This document shows, in pieces, positions 39,337 to 51,644 of a stretch of DNA of 64,000 bases (positions are counted from its first letter, which is position 1; the number at the start of each line of letters is the position of its first letter). The position numbers were made by a program, and so were the translations under genes. This stretch comes from Zygnema circumcarinatum (taxonomy: Eukaryota; Streptophyta; Zygnematophyceae; Zygnematales; Zygnemataceae). Location: positions 1,866,525 through 1,930,524 of the forward strand of contig CM074815.1 of the NCBI GenBank assembly GCA_037447605.1, given 5' to 3'. Under the pieces are notes generated by a model. That model ran no database searches, was not told the DNA's origin, and saw only the letters and a program-made list of their open reading frames with translations.

Positions 39337-39639
39337 ACGTAATGTAATTACGTGGCATGCCGTTATTGGTCCTTGCCTAGCCTTGTAAAAGCAACACGGC
39401 CTTGCCCCTCCATCATGACGGCAGTCCGACAAAAATTTCTTCTCCAGAAGTGCACTTTCAATCGTGGCCGTCCGCCAGTCCCGTCTGCGACACGTGGCGC
39501 ACATCGGCCCCTTCACTGCTGCTGCTAATAACATTAATTTTGAGCCGTGTTGTTGTTGGGGGGGCTGGCAGCAAAGGGCCGCTCATGGCTTGGGTCTCTT
39601 TGTGACCGCGGCTGGCTCGTCGTGGTCTCCATGTTGCTG

Positions 39640-39775
39640 TCGGCCATGCACCATGGCCATGTGATGACATGCATGGCCATGATGGGATACATGGCCATGC
39701 ATGAAACCCATGCCCATGGCCATGTGATGGCATGCATGGCTATGGATGAGACCCATGCTGCCATGCACAGTCTGT
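39640..39775. repeat. CATGGCC/GCATGG-rich degenerate repeat
   Basis: Multiple CATGGCCATG, GCATGGC and GATGGCATG words lie in about 135 bp. It gives artefactual Met/His-rich frames on both strands. Confidence 0.7.
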
Positions 39776-40389
39776 CTCTCTTACCATAACCAAACCCCTT
39801 AGGACTTTTGGAGCTCGAAACGGTTGGGGACATTCTGCAGGGCCGGAGCTTGTCCGGCCACGCTTGACCGCCCGCCAATCGCTGCCGCTCTTCCCACATG
39901 CGAAGCGCCGCACGGCGACACACCCTGCGGGGTACGCGGACACGCGGACACGCTTCCCTTTCCGCCGCCGGCTAATCCCAGGGACCCCTCACACGTGCGA
40001 GCCTCCCCGCCGCAGAATCCGATCCTCCGCGCCCCAGAGTTCGGAGGGCTCCAAATTTCTGCAGTGCGCGCACTGGCTCGCGTTCAGTTCGCCTCAGTGA
40101 GCCCAAAGTTCGCGCACTCGCTCGCATTCAGTTCGTCTCGATGCGCCCAGTGCGCCCAAAGTTCGATCCAAGTTCCCCTGTTCCATGCTTTCCCGGCGCG
40201 CAAGCCCCGCGTCAGTTCGTGCATAGTTCGGTAAAAGTTCGCTCGTGACGCGCTCGCACGCCTTCCTGCACGCACAAAGTTCGTCCCCTTCCAAGTACAA
40301 GCGCATAAGTCACTGCAGGAGCTCCAGTTACTTCGTTGCTTTCTTTTGCTGCTCGGGCTGCTCCTGCAACGGCTGGAAGAGGGGAGGCC

Positions 40390-43300
40390 ATGGATCCAAT
40401 GGCAGCTCTGGCACATGCAGCAGCGCCCGCCTTCCCCTCGCAGACCTCCTCTGTCGGCCATGGTCACCACACTCGCGCGGAGCCACGGCGTCCAGTTGTC
40501 ATGGAGCAGCGCAGGTTGCACGACGGGCTTCCTCTGAGCTCTAACCCTAACTTGGATGCGCAGCGACCCTTATCTCTCGGCTCGTCAGCTTCTGTCTGGA
40601 GTAGAAGCGGCGGTGCTGTTGGAAAGGGAGTCTGTGGGAAATGGCGGCTGGCGGTCAGTGCAGAAGCCACTGGTTCCCTCGTTGAAAGCGCTCCAGCGGC
40701 GCAGGGAAGACCTGGAGCAGTGTCTGTTGCAAAGAGTCCATCTGATTTGACTCTTGTTGACCCTCAAGAGGAGCAGGTCAAGAAGTCTGGAGCATGGTGA
40801 GGGGCTGCTGAAACCCTAGTGTGTAGTAGTTTTGATAGTTTGACTTTCTTCTTATATATTCTTATGGTGAATATCAAACGTTTGGTCATTTTTCCTTTTT
40901 AGTTTTCGTATGGTTCTAGCATTAAAGCTATGCTGATAGAGGAACGGATGGATCTGAATTCTTTATCTGTTCTTTGCCATTCGTGCTGTAGGTTTGCTTC
41001 ATTCTGAAGCGTTTTTATCTGCAGAATTTGATCACATTGCTTGAAAAAACTGAAATGGGCTGGGGGAGAAGGGAAACTGGAATGGGTTGAGTTATTTACG
41101 GCAGGCAAGCTTTAAAGAGGGTGCTGGTTCTGTTAAAAACCATATACGTCTCGTGCCTGTCCCCTTTTTTTGTTTCTGTTGTTTTCGTATTTTTGAGTCT
41201 GCAGCCATGCTTGTGATGGATAAAAAGCTGATGCTCAAAGACAAGGACGCAGTAGCTCAAGTCCATCCGGAATGCACGAATTTTAAGTTCTGTAGAATTT
41301 CATTAAAGTTCAATTATGGAAGCCGTCAGTTCTTGATGAGTGTTGGTTTACTTTTGGACTTGAATGGACTTTTTGGCCTTCTATTTGTCAATTACGCTTA
41401 CCATGACTGAACTTTGTGGATGTGGAACAGGACGGAATTCTCATTGGTGGCAGCTGCCAAAGTCATTCCCCATCCGGAAAAGGTGAGGTCTTAAAGTGAG
41501 CTTCTTGTGAAGTTCTGTTCAAATCAATGGAGCGCTATGAAGCCGAGTTAGTTCCGCAGAGGAGAGGCAAGAGGCAAGAGGAGATATATGACAGGAGTGG
41601 AAAGCTTCTTTGTTGTTTGTTTACAGGCAATTGGCTTTCAGTCGTTAGGATTGGGGAATTAAACCTTCTTCATTTTCACAGAGATTAATGGATTTCAGAA
41701 GTATGTAGGAGGTAGATACAGTGTCTCTCTTCAAATAACAGTAAATTGCAGACTTTTAAACGAACCTGTTGTCCAATAGTAAGATGAGCTCTGATACTGT
41801 GAAGCTATTGAGTATTAGATGAACTTAGCAATCTACTCTGTGAACCGTGTACTGACAGGAATATGTGACCTTTATATTATACAATGCTGTTTGAATGGCT
41901 GTGCAATGTGGAATGAATGTCAACAGAAGTTTGCTAATTTCTGCAATAGAACTCGCCATGGTGAAAAGTGCCAGTAACGTTTGTCGCTGCGTTCAATGCA
42001 TACAGGTCGAGAAGGGTGGAGAAGATGCCTTCTTTTTCCGAACTGATGGATATCCCGCGGTGCTATGCGTTGCAGATGGGGTCGGCGGGTGAGAAAGGCT
42101 CTTTCATTTGCTCTTCCCCCTTTCATTCATTACTTTTTTGTACATGTCAATGAAAGGTCGCTCTTTCGTTTTAGTAATCTGTGTCAGTTGTTGATTTGAC
42201 ACCTCTGACTTGGTGATTCATCAGATGGGCCAATGACGGAGTCGACCCCTCGCTTTACTCACGGGAGTTCGTGAAGCACACCCAGGAGGCTGTAGAAGTT
42301 TCTAAGGTAGTTATTATCTCCCTCTCACTTTCGTTCAACTGATCTATACTAATCGATAGCGAGATAGGGCCCTTTTCTGGAGGAGCCCTGCATCTTGTTA
42401 AAAACGAATGACCAGCCTTTAATGACCAGTAAAAAAATGTATGAAGAGGCTCATGTATTAGGGGCCTTTATCTCTTGGGTGAGGGCGTGCAGGAAGCAGT
42501 CTCAAATCCACGAAGGCTTCTTGAAATTGCACACGAGAAGACTGAGTCACCTGGAGCGACCACTGCGTAAGGGCCTTCCTCGTTCATTATATTCACGAGG
42601 CAGTTGTTGAATGCTTGATAGGTGCCAGCATTCTGCTCTTATGGGATTCTGATTTGTCAGTTGTTATTTCTGGTGTGTGCTGTCAGCGTTATGGCTGTTC
42701 TTTCAGGGCAACGGAAGCTGAGTGTTGCAAACCTGGGAGACAGCGGCCTTCGAGTTGTAAGAAAAGGTACGATTGGCACGGTGAATGCTAAATAAATTTA
42801 GAAATTGGCATATTGTTGGGAGTATGGGTGATGTTCAGAACTAGAAGGGTCTATCCGCACAGGTGGCCCTTAACGAAGGAAATGCTGATTAGGGCGGTTG
42901 TTTAGTGATCCATTGTGCGTCTAGATTGCATTTCGGTAAAGAGTAAACTATGGTTAAGAGATGGAGGACATGGAATGGCAAAGCAAAAGGAAAGCCCTTC
43001 GTTTCGAAATCCCTACTTTTCCAGGTTCAATACTCAAGTCACATAGACCTTTTTCGGCTGGTACAGGTCAAGTGATCTTTGGGACACCTCCTCACCAGCA
43101 CTACTTTGACTGCCCGTTTCAATTTGGATCGGAGAGTCCCGACACTGCCGACGATGCGCAGGTCAGAGGCCTTTTTTTGTTTTTGGCTTACAGGGGACAA
43201 AGGGATGAAAATAATGCTCCTCATGAGCTTTTCCTCTTATGTTCTGTCGGTCTTGATGAACTTGCAATGAGTTGATTGTGCACCTTACAGATACCGCATT

Positions 43301-45641
43301 CGTTCACATACGGTGTGCATGAGATGAAAGGATGGTACCGCATTTAAAGGAATGATAATGGTATATTTTGTGGGACTGCAACTGCATTCTTAATCTCCTT
43401 TCGCGTTCAACAAATTGGTTGTACTTTTGAATTTCATGAAAATTAAAGAGCAGTGCGAGGAATTACCTGTCTTCTAACACTATAGCCGCTTTTCAAAAGG
43501 ATAATGATTAGGATAGTAAGAAAATATCCTATTTGGGAGAGGTAACATGTAAGTTTGCCTCGTATGCAATAAGGAATGGAGCCATGCTATTTTTGGTTTC
43601 AGTTTTCCAGAATACTGAGGAGGCAACCTCAGAGTCTAAATACACTTGCAAGAGTGTCGATTCTGTTTTCTCATGCTTCCTAAAGCAAACAATTTCTTGA
43701 CATGCACGACTCTACTCTGGAAGTTGATGACACGTCAAGCTTGTCAATTATCCGTTTCTGACTGACAAGACGGAGGATTGTTGCAATTTCAGGTGTTTGA
43801 AGTGAAGTTGGAGGAAGGAGACACCATAGTGGTTGCCTCTGATGGCCTTTTCGATAACGTGTACGACAGAGATATTGGAGCCGTAGTCAGTGTGTTTGGT
43901 GGTAATGACGTCACCACTGCGGAACACACAGGTAATGACTCCGTCAACTTGAATTTTTTTGTGTCTCATTTTTTTTTTTTGTGAAGGCATGTGCTTCAGC
44001 ATCCTAGGTTTGACCTATGGAAACCCAAATTTCTGCTTTCTGAGGGAGCGAGGGAGATGGGGGCAAGGAAAGGCAATAGGGAGAAGCACGAAAGACTAGT
44101 TCAGTGGAAGTGAGAGAGGGACATACACCTTGACTGCATAGAGGGAGTGTTGAACTCTTTTCAAGTCCGTACGTACACGTATCCGTTATCTGTATAATTT
44201 GTCTTTCTTCCAGTATTAGCACACATCGTATTTCCGTGTCATTCTTTAGGTGACATGGTTCAACCTTGTAATGTGCTCAACGTGCTAGTTTAGGGAGTCG
44301 CTTCTCAGAGCGGAGGGTTGCCAACTTAGTGGTGAATTAGGTCTACCGTCTCCCTGCTGTTCACAAGGATTTTGGCATGTGGTGGTGGTTGGGTATTTCT
44401 ATTGTGAAATTGTGTGCTATGCTTTTGAGTTTGACTATTCCGTTTCTCTCTCCTTAACTGTAATATCTGTGCGTTGTGTTGATCTGTTGCAGCGGCAGCA
44501 CTTGCAGCCCTTGCCTCAAAGCATGCGGGTGACCGTACGTACGACTCTCCATATAGCCAAGAAGCCATTGCGCAGGTGTGATGCTAAGCGGAGCAGCCTA
44601 ATCCACACCTTAAACATGGTGGAAAGCACGTTGGCTTTTATGTCGATCGGGTCTGAATAATCTGTATTTCAGTTTTGAACTTTTAGGCAATTCGAGTTAC
44701 GCTGTTGTTTTGAGACCACCGCTATAACTACTGCTTGTCATTAATGACACGTAGTGGAAACGAGACATGTACTCCCATTGCATATGCTTACGATTTTGTA
44801 TCTTTGGTCTTGGTTCTTCTAGCAGGGGCAGGATTTACCCTTCTGGCAAAAGATGCTTGGCAGGAAGCTTACAGGTACAGTTTCTAGCACCCTTCCATGA
44901 TTTCTGTCCACCCTTTCTGATGTTTTCCCTTTGTTTGCTTTCCAATGTACCTCTCCAAATCTTCTAGTTCATCTATTCACCATCTTCTTGTTTTCTCTTC
45001 CCAATCTGCCCTCGCTTGCTCTCAGCCACCTTTTTTTTGCCTACCTCTCTTGCTGTCTTCTCTCCCTGCCATTTTCCAGTGTCCAGTCGAATTCAGTCAG
45101 TTTGTATTGCACAAATGCTTTTCTTTCTGTTTGTTGTTTTTGCCGTGCCCCCTCCCAGTATTTCCCCACTCCCTCTCCCACCCTCCTTCCCTTTATCTCT
45201 CCCATCCCCTTCCCTCCCCCTCGTTCCCTCCCCTTCCCCTCTCCTACTCTCTCTTCCCTATCCCTCCCTTCCCTCCCCACTCTCATAAACGCAAACTAGC
45301 TGACTGGACGGCAGCTGTAGCCTTCAGTGAATAAACGCTTCAGTGAAACCCAGTTACGGAGTCCAGACTCAACTAAGTGTTTTCTTCTTTCGTTTCCACT
45401 ATAAGCTTCCATTTCCTGGAGTTACTTGAATCATTGAGTTCTCATACTGCATCATATAGCTCGCTGCTCCTTCAATCTTGGGCGTTATTAAGTGCCTTAC
45501 AATGGCCATCCAAATTCATGCGTAGCAGGTGGGAAGTTGGACGACATCACGGTGGTGGTGGCACACGTAGTCTGGTCGCCACACCCGTCCAGCGGTGAAA
45601 GCTGGCGGAGTTCCGCCACAGAAGCAAACGGAGCAGCTTGA
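40390..45641 (+). CDS. PP2C protein phosphatase, PBCP-like (PSII core phosphatase)
   Basis: Exons 40390-40796, 41431-41482, 42006-42088, 42225-42306, 42493-42566, 42687-42766, 43067-43161, 43793-43931, 44493-44575, 44826-44874, 45529-45641 give 418 residues. The first 130 residues are Ala/Ser/Arg-rich and suit a plastid transit peptide. PP2C motifs follow in order: VEKGGEDAFF, CVADGVGGWA, GATTAVMAVL, GDSGLRV, ASDGLFDNV and GKLDDITVVV. The metal-binding Asp residues are all present. HYFDCPFQFGSES and the end DLPFWQKMLGRKLTGGKLDD match photosystem II core phosphatase (PBCP) better than other plant PP2Cs. In Arabidopsis PBCP dephosphorylates PSII core proteins. Orthology needs a tree. The acceptor at 44822/44825 is an NAGNAG that could add one Gln. 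An in-frame GTG/ATG upstream (40336) is possible. Confidence 0.88.
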
Positions 45642-48600
45642 ATAAGGCAAAATCAAACGGCTCATAGGCGGAGAGGGGTCAGGCTGCTGCAAGTATGCTT
45701 TTCAGTCTTATGGCTCTACTTTAGACGATTCACACATGGCATGTCTTAAAGTCCGACCATAGCGTCGGAAGAAATTAGAAAAAGCGAGATGGGCTATGTT
45801 TCCTGTGCTATGTAAATATGGGGAGAAGGAGCAGTAGAAGGAGGTGGTGCTTAGTAGTGCTGGAGGGCAGACCCCCCACAGGGCATGGGGGGGTTGACCT
45901 GCAGAAGTGAAGAGGAACCAGAGCAGGACGGGGTGCCCTGTGGGATGCCGTCGTCTTCATAATTATCGCTCCACGAGCTGAAAAATACTCGCTGTGCTGA
46001 TCGGTGGTCGCAACCATCAAAAAGAGCTCAAACCCGTGTCTACTTGCTGCGTGTCGATGTGTTTCAAGCTTGTAGAGGCGACATTCTTGTTGTTATGCGA
46101 AGCCTTTGCTTGCCTAGTTCCACGTGAAAAGAGAACCAAAAGGGACTCCGACATGCGCGTTGGCATGCATTCGTGATTGGACAGAGACTATTGACTGAAT
46201 TTGAAAGTGATGAATGACTAAATGAAAACTACCACGGCGAATGATGACCAAGAAAGTATTTAGTAAAATACTCGCGGCCATTCCTACTTCCCTGACCTTC
46301 AAACAGCCGTACGCATCAAGGCCGAATCCTGGCCGTCCGTTACTTTTGATCGTAGGGTCGGTCGACGAAGAGACCTGGTGGCACACCGCACATCTTATGT
46401 GGCGCCAGTTGGTGACGATGACGTCATCTGACAGTTTCATCTGTCACTCGTACAGAATGCCAGCTGCTCTCCCGGCCGGTCTCGTTTGTCGTATGGGGGA
46501 GGAGCCATGAGGCTGTAAGCCCTGACCGCCGGAGCAGCAAGTTTCGCCGGCGACTCGGCTGCCGACGAACCCTTGGCCGGTAGACCGTACATTTTATTTT
46601 ATTGAAAGCAATAGCTAGCAAAAGGAAGGGAGGATTCGTTACTGTACTAATTCTCTGTTAAGGGAGCAATCCAGAGCCGGCACGTTCTGTCGGTGAAATT
46701 CGATACGTCGGCGATGACGATATGTATGAAACCTCCCGCAAACGACAAGCGTGTCCGCCCTGTCAGCCATCTTCGTACCATTCGTACGAGCGCTATCGAC
46801 ACCTTTCTGTCGGTGGCTCCTGATTGGCTGGAATATATAACTGCCGCCTGCAATGTGAAAGTAGCGCTCTCCAGGTGCCGCTATTGAAGTCCTTTTTTTT
46901 CATTTCATTTAGCTAAAGGACGATTTAGGATTTCGTTTTTTACAGGGGCCCGAATGGCGGGGGGACTGCCGATTGGCGGAAAAATCCAAAAGTATATTGG
47001 ATGGACTTGAAACCTACTTTGTAGAGTACCGCCAAAAACTCGGTTTTCAGTTTTTCCGTTGGGGTACGGCCCGGCCAGCCCCACCGACCTGCTCGCTAGC
47101 CGACGTAAACCATTGACCGCCGGTTCAGTCGGTTGTCAAGTGCAGCGGGACTGGAGGCCACCGACATTGGTACAGTTTCAGTACGGTGCAGTAAAAAGTC
47201 GCGACCGAAACTGTACGAACAACTAGTTGCGGTCTGGCATGTTCACAGAAGTCGCAGCGCTGTCACCACCTTCAACGGACAAATCGGCCGAATCCAATCA
47301 TTTGACGACCTGCCCGGAAACGAAAACACGGGCAGATGGAATCGTTTTGAACCGTCGATCTACCGACGATCGTCACGTGGTTGATTAATGTAAGTTGGAT
47401 GGGTAGACGGACGGCCAATCGGTTTCGAGTGCTGCTTGGGTCAGGTCACGCTTTGGTGGAAGGTTTCAACTTTCCTTTTTAAACCGACTTGTACTTGCCA
47501 CCAAGTTAATTTTTCCCTGAACTTGGAAGTCTTGTGCTGCCGCACTCTTTCCCAACGCTCCCACATCCAATCAAACGCCTTCCTCCAGTCTGCCCGGCCA
47601 AAATATTGCCCTATTTCCTTTCCTACTTCTGCCCAACATGCCGGTCTCTTTCCCAAAACATTTCCCCCTGCCCGTCGCTTCCCTTAAAAGCACGTACGAA
47701 CCAAAGTCGATCCCAACTGCCCAATCCGTCGTCCGTACTATGTTGGGTAAGCCGTCCGTACGGCCCCTTCGGCTCGCGCAACTGCGACTTGTCCCCACTC
47801 AGTCCCCACTTCAAAATTTCCCCGCGACACGCGCCACGTGTCGCGCCCTCCTTTCCTTCGTACAGCCAAAAGTTTGTCCGTACACGTCCGCCGGGCCAAA
47901 AGAAACGCCAGAAACGGGCCCACTCTAAACGACAGAAGACAGATCCGTGCGTCACGTTGGTCTTTTGTCCTTACGTGCGGTTCTGTCTCGCGCGGTTCGC
48001 GGTCTGCCCGCCACGTGGTCCCCCACCCGCCGGCCCATAAACTCTGCCGCCGGCTGCGCGCGCGGCCGCGGTGTGCAGCGCCACGTGGCGCGCGGCCCGC
48101 TGTACGACCGTCAAGTGGCCGTACAGCGCTACTGGTTTTGTCGTTTCTGGTGGCGTCGACCGAAGTCGTTCCCTCGGCTGGCCGCGTGGCCGTCCGTCCG
48201 TACGGTTATTCGTACATTAACCACGTCCGTACATAGACATTGATCACCACCCGTACCATAATTGTACAATGACCGTACAATTGACCTCCCCGTTCGTACA
48301 ATCTGCCGCCGCCATCTCGAGGGGTGACGGCGGGCCTCCGTCAGAGCGCGGGAACCACTCAGAGATGGAGAGGGAGAGGGAGAGGGAGGGAGGGCGCGAG
48401 CGAGAGGGAGAGGGATAGGGATAGGGATAGGGAGAGGGAGAGGGAAAGGGAGAGGGGGAGGGAGAGAGCGAGAGGGAGAAGGAGAGAAGGGAGAGAGAGG
48501 GGGGAAGAGAGAGAGGAAGAGGGAGAGGGAGACGGAAAGGGAGGAGAGTGCGAGGAGAGGGAGAGAGAGGGAGAGGGAACGGGAGAGGGAGAGAGCGAGA

Positions 48601-48683
48601 GGGAGAGGGAGAACCCTATTTCCATGGTGGCCTGGTAGGGCTCTGGCCGAGTCCCCCCCTCCCTCCCTCCCTCCCTCGCTGCC
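45642..48683. other. Intergenic, GC-rich with GTAC-palindromic words
   Basis: No gene was recognised in this 3-kb stretch. 47690-48300 is GC-rich and packed with CCGTAC/GTACGG words and CCACGTGG boxes. 48360-48610 is a GAGAGG purine tract directly upstream of the kinase gene. Some of 46240-47420 may be decayed mobile DNA, but no ends or domains could be defined. Confidence 0.5.
48360..48612. repeat. GAGAGG purine repeat upstream of the kinase gene
   Basis: About 250 bp of GAGAGGGAGAGGG and GATAGG units end 70 bp before the kinase start codon. GA repeats near plant start sites can bind GAGA-binding factors. Confidence 0.8.
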
Positions 48684-50700
48684 ATGGGCAACAAAGCCCT
48701 CCGCTCGAGCAGTCTGCGAGGGAGCTCCGCGCAGGACGAGGAGGCGGAGGAGACGGACGGCCCGCCATGGCTTCCTCGCGCTCGGACTGCTCCCGCGGCC
48801 CTCGGGCGGGAGGGGTGGAGGGACGGCCGCCGCCATGGCCATGGCGAGGAGGAGGAGGGCGAAGCCACGTGGCAGCCGCAGGGGGAGGAGGGCGAGGCCA
48901 CGTGGCAGCTGCAGGAGGAGGAGGAGGAGGGCGGCGGCGCGTTCACGGAGCGGTACATGGTGCAGGACCGCGTGCTGGGAAGCGGCGAGTTCGGGGTCGT
49001 ACGGCCGTGCATGGACCGGCGGACGGGCGCCGTGTGGGCCTGCAAGACCGTCGACTGCAAGAGACGGGTCGGGTCTCCTCCCCTTCGCCCCCCCCTACAA
49101 AAACCCACTTCATTTCAAGCGCAAAAACCCACAATTTGCCCAAAAGCGCGAGGTGGGTCCTCCCTCTTTCGTGATCCTGAACCCTTTTTTTGGGGCAATT
49201 TTTTCAGGAGGCGGGCGAGCGGCTGCGGGCGGAGGTCCGAGCCATGGAGGCCCTGCCCCCGCACCGCCACATTGTGGGCCTCGCGGGAGTGAGGTGGGCG
49301 GGCGGCGCTGCGCATCTTCTGCTCGACCTCTGCGCGGGGGGGGACCTCTTCGCGCTCGTCAAGCAGGGGGGGGGCTGCACGGAGGATCAGGCCGCGTGGA
49401 TCTTCAGGTGAGACCCTCTCTCTCTCTCTCGCTCTCTCTCTCTCTCACTCTCTCTCTATCTCTCTCTCTCTCACACACACACACGCACACGCACACGTAC
49501 ACTCTCTCTCTCTTTCTCTCTCTCTCTCTCTTTCACACACACACACACACACACGCACACGCTCTCTCTTTCTCTCTCGCGCTCTCTCTCTTTCTCTCTC
49601 ACTCTCTCTCTAGCGCGAGCGCGCTTCTCCTCGCCTCTCTGGGTTTCTCGGCAAGAAGGATTGCTATGAGTGCCCCTCTGCATTCTCTATATCACTCGCT
49701 CTCTTTCTTCACTCGATTGGTACTTTTTATGTTGCCCTACGCGGGCTGCCTCCCATTCCTCCTCTTGCTATTTCTTCGTTCTCTTCTACTCTCACCTCCA
49801 TTTCTCTATTACCGACTTTCGCTCCTCCCTCTCATTCCTTTCCGCTTTCGTCCCTTCTTCCCTCACCCCTCTTCCTTTTGTCCCCCTTCCCATCTCGATC
49901 CTCACTCGCTTGCTCTCACTCTCTCTCTCCACCTTCTCCGTTTCGGACTCGTCCTCCTTTCCCCCTCCCTCTCTATTGACCCTCCTCCTGTCTCCTTTTT
50001 CTTCCTATTTCCTCCCTTCCCCACCTCCTAAACTCCTCCCCTTTCCCCCTCCATTCTCATTACCTTCCCTCCTCCCTTCCTCCCTCCCTTCCCTCCCTTC
50101 CCTCCCTTCCCTCCCCCACCTCTCCCCTCCCACTTCTCCCCCTCCCACCCTCCTCACTCGTCTCTCCCTCCCCCCCTCTTCCTTCCCCCCTCCATCTCCC
50201 GCCCTCCCACCCTCCCCACGCCCCTCCCCTCCCCCTCTCCCTTTCCCCACCCTCCCCCTCCCCCTCTCCCCCTCCCTCCCTCCCTCTCNNNNNNNNNNCC
50301 CCCCCCCCCCCGTCTCCCGCAGGCAGGTCGCCTCTGCGGTCGCCTTCTGCCACTCCCACGGCGTGGCCCACCTCGACGTGAAGCCCGAGAACGTGCTCGT
50401 CGCGGCGCGCGGTCCCCGTCCGGAGGTTCGCCTCGCGGACTTCGGGCAGGCGGCGCTGCTCGGGAGGGGGGGCGGGCGGCGGCTCAAGGGCGCGGCGGGG
50501 TCCGCCTTTTACATGGCGCCGGAGGTGGTCGCGGGACGGCCCTTCGACTTCGCGGCGGACGTGTGGAGCCTCGGAGTGCTGCTTTACGTCGTGCTCGCAG
50601 GTGCGGGGGGGTTGGTATTGGTAGGGGGATGGGATCTGGAGGGCCGTGTATCAGTCAGAATTTCTGTAACGTGACCCATCTCTCTGTCTATGTTTATGTC

Positions 50701-50740
<40 letters not shown>

Positions 50741-51644
50741 GCTCCCCATCTCCGCTTCCCTCTCATCCCCTCCCCTCCCTCGTCCTCTCCCGTCCTTCCC
50801 CCCCTTCGCTCCTCACATTGGTCTCATTGGTATTAAGAGAATCCTCTCTCTCTCTCTCTCTCTCCCCCAACCTCACCCACTTTCCCTTTTTTTTCCGTTT
50901 CTAGATTTCTGAATGACAAACGTGTGTCGACTGACTACCTGTGCAGGGTATTTGCCGTTTTGGGCCGAGTCTCCGCAAGTCCTCTCCGCCCTCATCTGCG
51001 AGGCCGACATCGACTTCCACTCCCATCCGTGGCCGCTTGTCTCCGACGGCGCAAAGAGCCTCATTCGCCGCATGATGACGCGCAATCCGGACGACCGCCC
51101 TTCAGCAAACGAAGTTTTGACCCATCCTTGGCTGCAGCATTTCGATCTGCATCCCTTGAATTCGGAATACCTTTCCCCAGACCTTTCCTCTTCAGATCTT
51201 TTTCCTCCTCCTCTCTCCCTTTCTGCTGCTTCAACCTCCTCTCCCTCGTTAGAGAAACCGGAGGTTTCGGTGTCTCTCCTTGAAGAAGAAAGCAGCCATG
51301 GAAGCAGCCCCCCCTCCTCCTCGTGGCCCCAAACTCTCTGTTCTTCGAGGGAGCCCTCCCCGAGGTCTCCTTTAGAGCGTTCTTTTTCTCCGCCTCCTAC
51401 ACCAGAGAGCTCCTTTTTTGGGTCCGTCGCCAAGTTTTTATTAGCTCCTCGAGGGTTCGGACAAAATTTACATAAAATTGGGTCGGAATTGGAAGGAAAC
51501 AAGGGGGTGTTCAAGGGTCAAGGAGTGAACTCTGAAGAGGAGGAGGAGGAGGAGGGCCATGAAGGGAGGGAGATGATGTGCCGGTTGAGAGGGGATGATG
51601 GGTTCTGCAGAAAAGCGAGCTTGACTTCATGCCAACTTAGATAA
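48684..51644 (+). CDS. CaMK-type protein kinase, PEPRK2-like, with myristoylation site
   Basis: Exons 48684-49067, 49208-49407, 50323-50600 and 50947-51644 give 519 residues. The kinase domain (about 92-375) has the Gly loop GSGEFG (99-104), the ATP-site Lys in ACKTV (121), HLDVKPEN (Asp213), DFG, MAPEV and RMMTRNPDDRPSANEVLTHPWL. It resembles the plant PEP-carboxylase-kinase-related/CaMK group, with no EF hands or other calcium module. HRD is HLD, so the Arg is lost. MGNKALRSSS is a likely N-myristoylation signal. The leader holds two copies of EEGEATWQ; the C-terminal tail is Ser/Pro-rich with a Glu run. The N gap at 50289-50298 is inside intron 2, 24 bp before exon 3. Substrates are unknown. 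Confidence 0.85.
49410..49620. repeat. (CT)n and (CA)n microsatellites in a kinase intron
   Basis: Alternating CTCTCT and CACACA blocks begin 3 bp after the exon 2 donor site. Downstream pyrimidine-rich sequence fills the rest of the intron up to the gap. Confidence 0.9.
50289..50298. other. Assembly gap (10 N) next to a poly-C run
   Basis: Ten Ns lie in kinase intron 2, just before a C12 run and the exon 3 acceptor. Confidence 0.97.

Larger units (their letters stand above)
37771..40389. other. Intergenic with retroelement, telomere-like repeats and a gap
   Basis: It contains an N gap (38212-38221) between (CCCCA)n and (CTCCCT)n runs, degenerate telomeric repeats (38285-38428), the non-LTR retroelement copy, a CATGGCC-rich repeat (39640-39775) and the upstream region of the PP2C gene. 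In that last part a roughly 55-bp segment is imperfectly duplicated (about 40066-40165). Confidence 0.65.

Noticed and set aside
42395-42610. Reading frame with MYEEAHVLGA as a PP2C exon
   Set aside because: It resembles PP2C by chance; the exon at 42493-42566 in another frame encodes NPRRLLEIAHEKTESPGATT and fits phase and family exactly.
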